A stretch of 64,000 nt of DNA, from NCBI RefSeq assembly GCF_002252665.1, contig NZ_NQKZ01000009.1:55392-119391 (forward strand). Reading direction: 5' to 3'. Made by a program: the position numbers and the translations under genes. Below are positions 63,667 through 64,000 of the stretch, piece after piece. Position 1 is the stretch's first letter; every line of letters starts with the position of its first letter. Source of the stretch: Synechococcus sp. 8F6 (GTDB lineage: Bacteria; Cyanobacteriota; Cyanobacteriia; PCC-6307; Cyanobiaceae). The notes beneath the pieces are model-generated. The model was not told the origin of the DNA, made no database searches, and saw only the letters and a list, made by a program, of their open reading frames with translations.

Positions 63667-63746
63667 TGCACGATCCAAAACTTTACCGGCTCCTCAGGGA
63701 TGCCGACCAAAACAAACGAGAGCAAGCACTGGTCACCTTGGTTGAG

Positions 63747-64000
63747 GCCATACGTCTTGAAGATCCGCACCGCCCGGGCGGTGCCCACGCCATGGCTGTG
63801 CAGGAACACCATGATTTCGCGCACCACCTTCTGATCGGCCCAGGCCTGGGCGATGCGACCGGCGCGCACCTGGCCGATGCCCGGCACCTCCCGCAGCCGT
63901 TCCGGCGCCTGCTCGATCACCTCGAACACCTCCGCACCAAAGGCCTCAACCAGCTTGCTGGCGTAGATCGGGCCGATGCCGCGGATCATCCCCGAGCCCA
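63747..64000 (-). pseudogene. recD2: recD2 5' fragment (truncated by the ligase region)
   Basis: Read leftwards from the window edge: [39 protein letters not shown] and [20 protein letters not shown], then IFKTYG, the helix-hairpin-helix region before the helicase domain of RecD2. Homology stops at about 63747 and the frame then runs into non-homologous sequence overlapping the ligase 3' end (stop at 63459). The helicase domain is absent. The gene start lies outside the window. Confidence 0.75.

Overview
The window looks like picocyanobacterial DNA (Synechococcus/Cyanobium type). It is GC-rich with very tight gene packing and carries a cyanobacterial AbrB-family regulator (cyAbrB, 14832-15203), a cyanobacterial-type NAD-dependent DNA ligase and many small cyanobacterial-looking orphans. 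The HIP1 octamer is not conspicuous. Most of the 64 kb is accessory: almost everything recognisable concerns DNA processing, phospho-signalling, ubiquitin-like chemistry or nucleic-acid defence, and I saw no central-metabolism gene.

Layout. 1-10.8 kb: the 3' part of a BrxL/Lon-like AAA+ protein ending in a MIT_C domain, a repeat-bearing partner, and a convergent two-gene helicase operon (DUF4011-SF1 helicase-MTES_1575 nuclease plus a UvrD-like helicase). 11.0-18.6 kb: two paralogous divergent modules, each a LysR-like HTH protein facing a large fusion of a polynucleotide-kinase-like P-loop domain with an HTH-WYL-WCX regulator; cyAbrB lies between them. 18.6-21.8 kb: an HExxH protein, an M28 peptidase, a small secreted protein and a DUF4143 ATPase. 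21.9-27.2 kb: a vWA / PP2C / Ser-Thr kinase triad (TerY-P type), a small protein and a radical SAM protein. 28.2-40.6 kb: a TM0106-type RecB nuclease-helicase, an unknown protein, LigA, an LRV-repeat protein and a MoxR ATPase with a vWA/metallopeptidase-like partner. 42.3-48.0 kb: an SbcD/SbcC-like pair and a HIRAN protein. 48.3-51.1 kb: an E2-like, JAB, E1-like operon. 51.1-54.5 kb: a CBS-like/HEPN-like/DUF3293 fusion and small membrane or secreted proteins.

54.7-59.3 kb is a mobile patch: a frameshifted integron integrase whose 3' end faces the cassettes, an attC site and two AT-richer cassette-like segments (one with a HEPN-like protein), then a decayed IS256-family transposase. 59.6-64 kb holds a frameshifted TIR gene, an orphan BRCT protein, a three-gene operon ending in an ATP-dependent DNA ligase, and a truncated recD2 at the right edge.

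The most striking unexplained signal is a short element, consensus GTSRTTCGCR (often followed by NNAG). I find it 13 times upstream of genes, and in 10 cases its first base lies 69-73 nt before the chosen start codon. It precedes the kinase-WYL module, the TerY-P triad, the radical SAM pair, the nuclease-helicase/ligase cluster, SbcCD and the E2/JAB/E1 operon, and three times it occurs as a divergent pair. This suggests the cluster is one co-regulated multi-module response system, plausibly commanded by the kinase-HTH-WYL proteins; that reading is inference.
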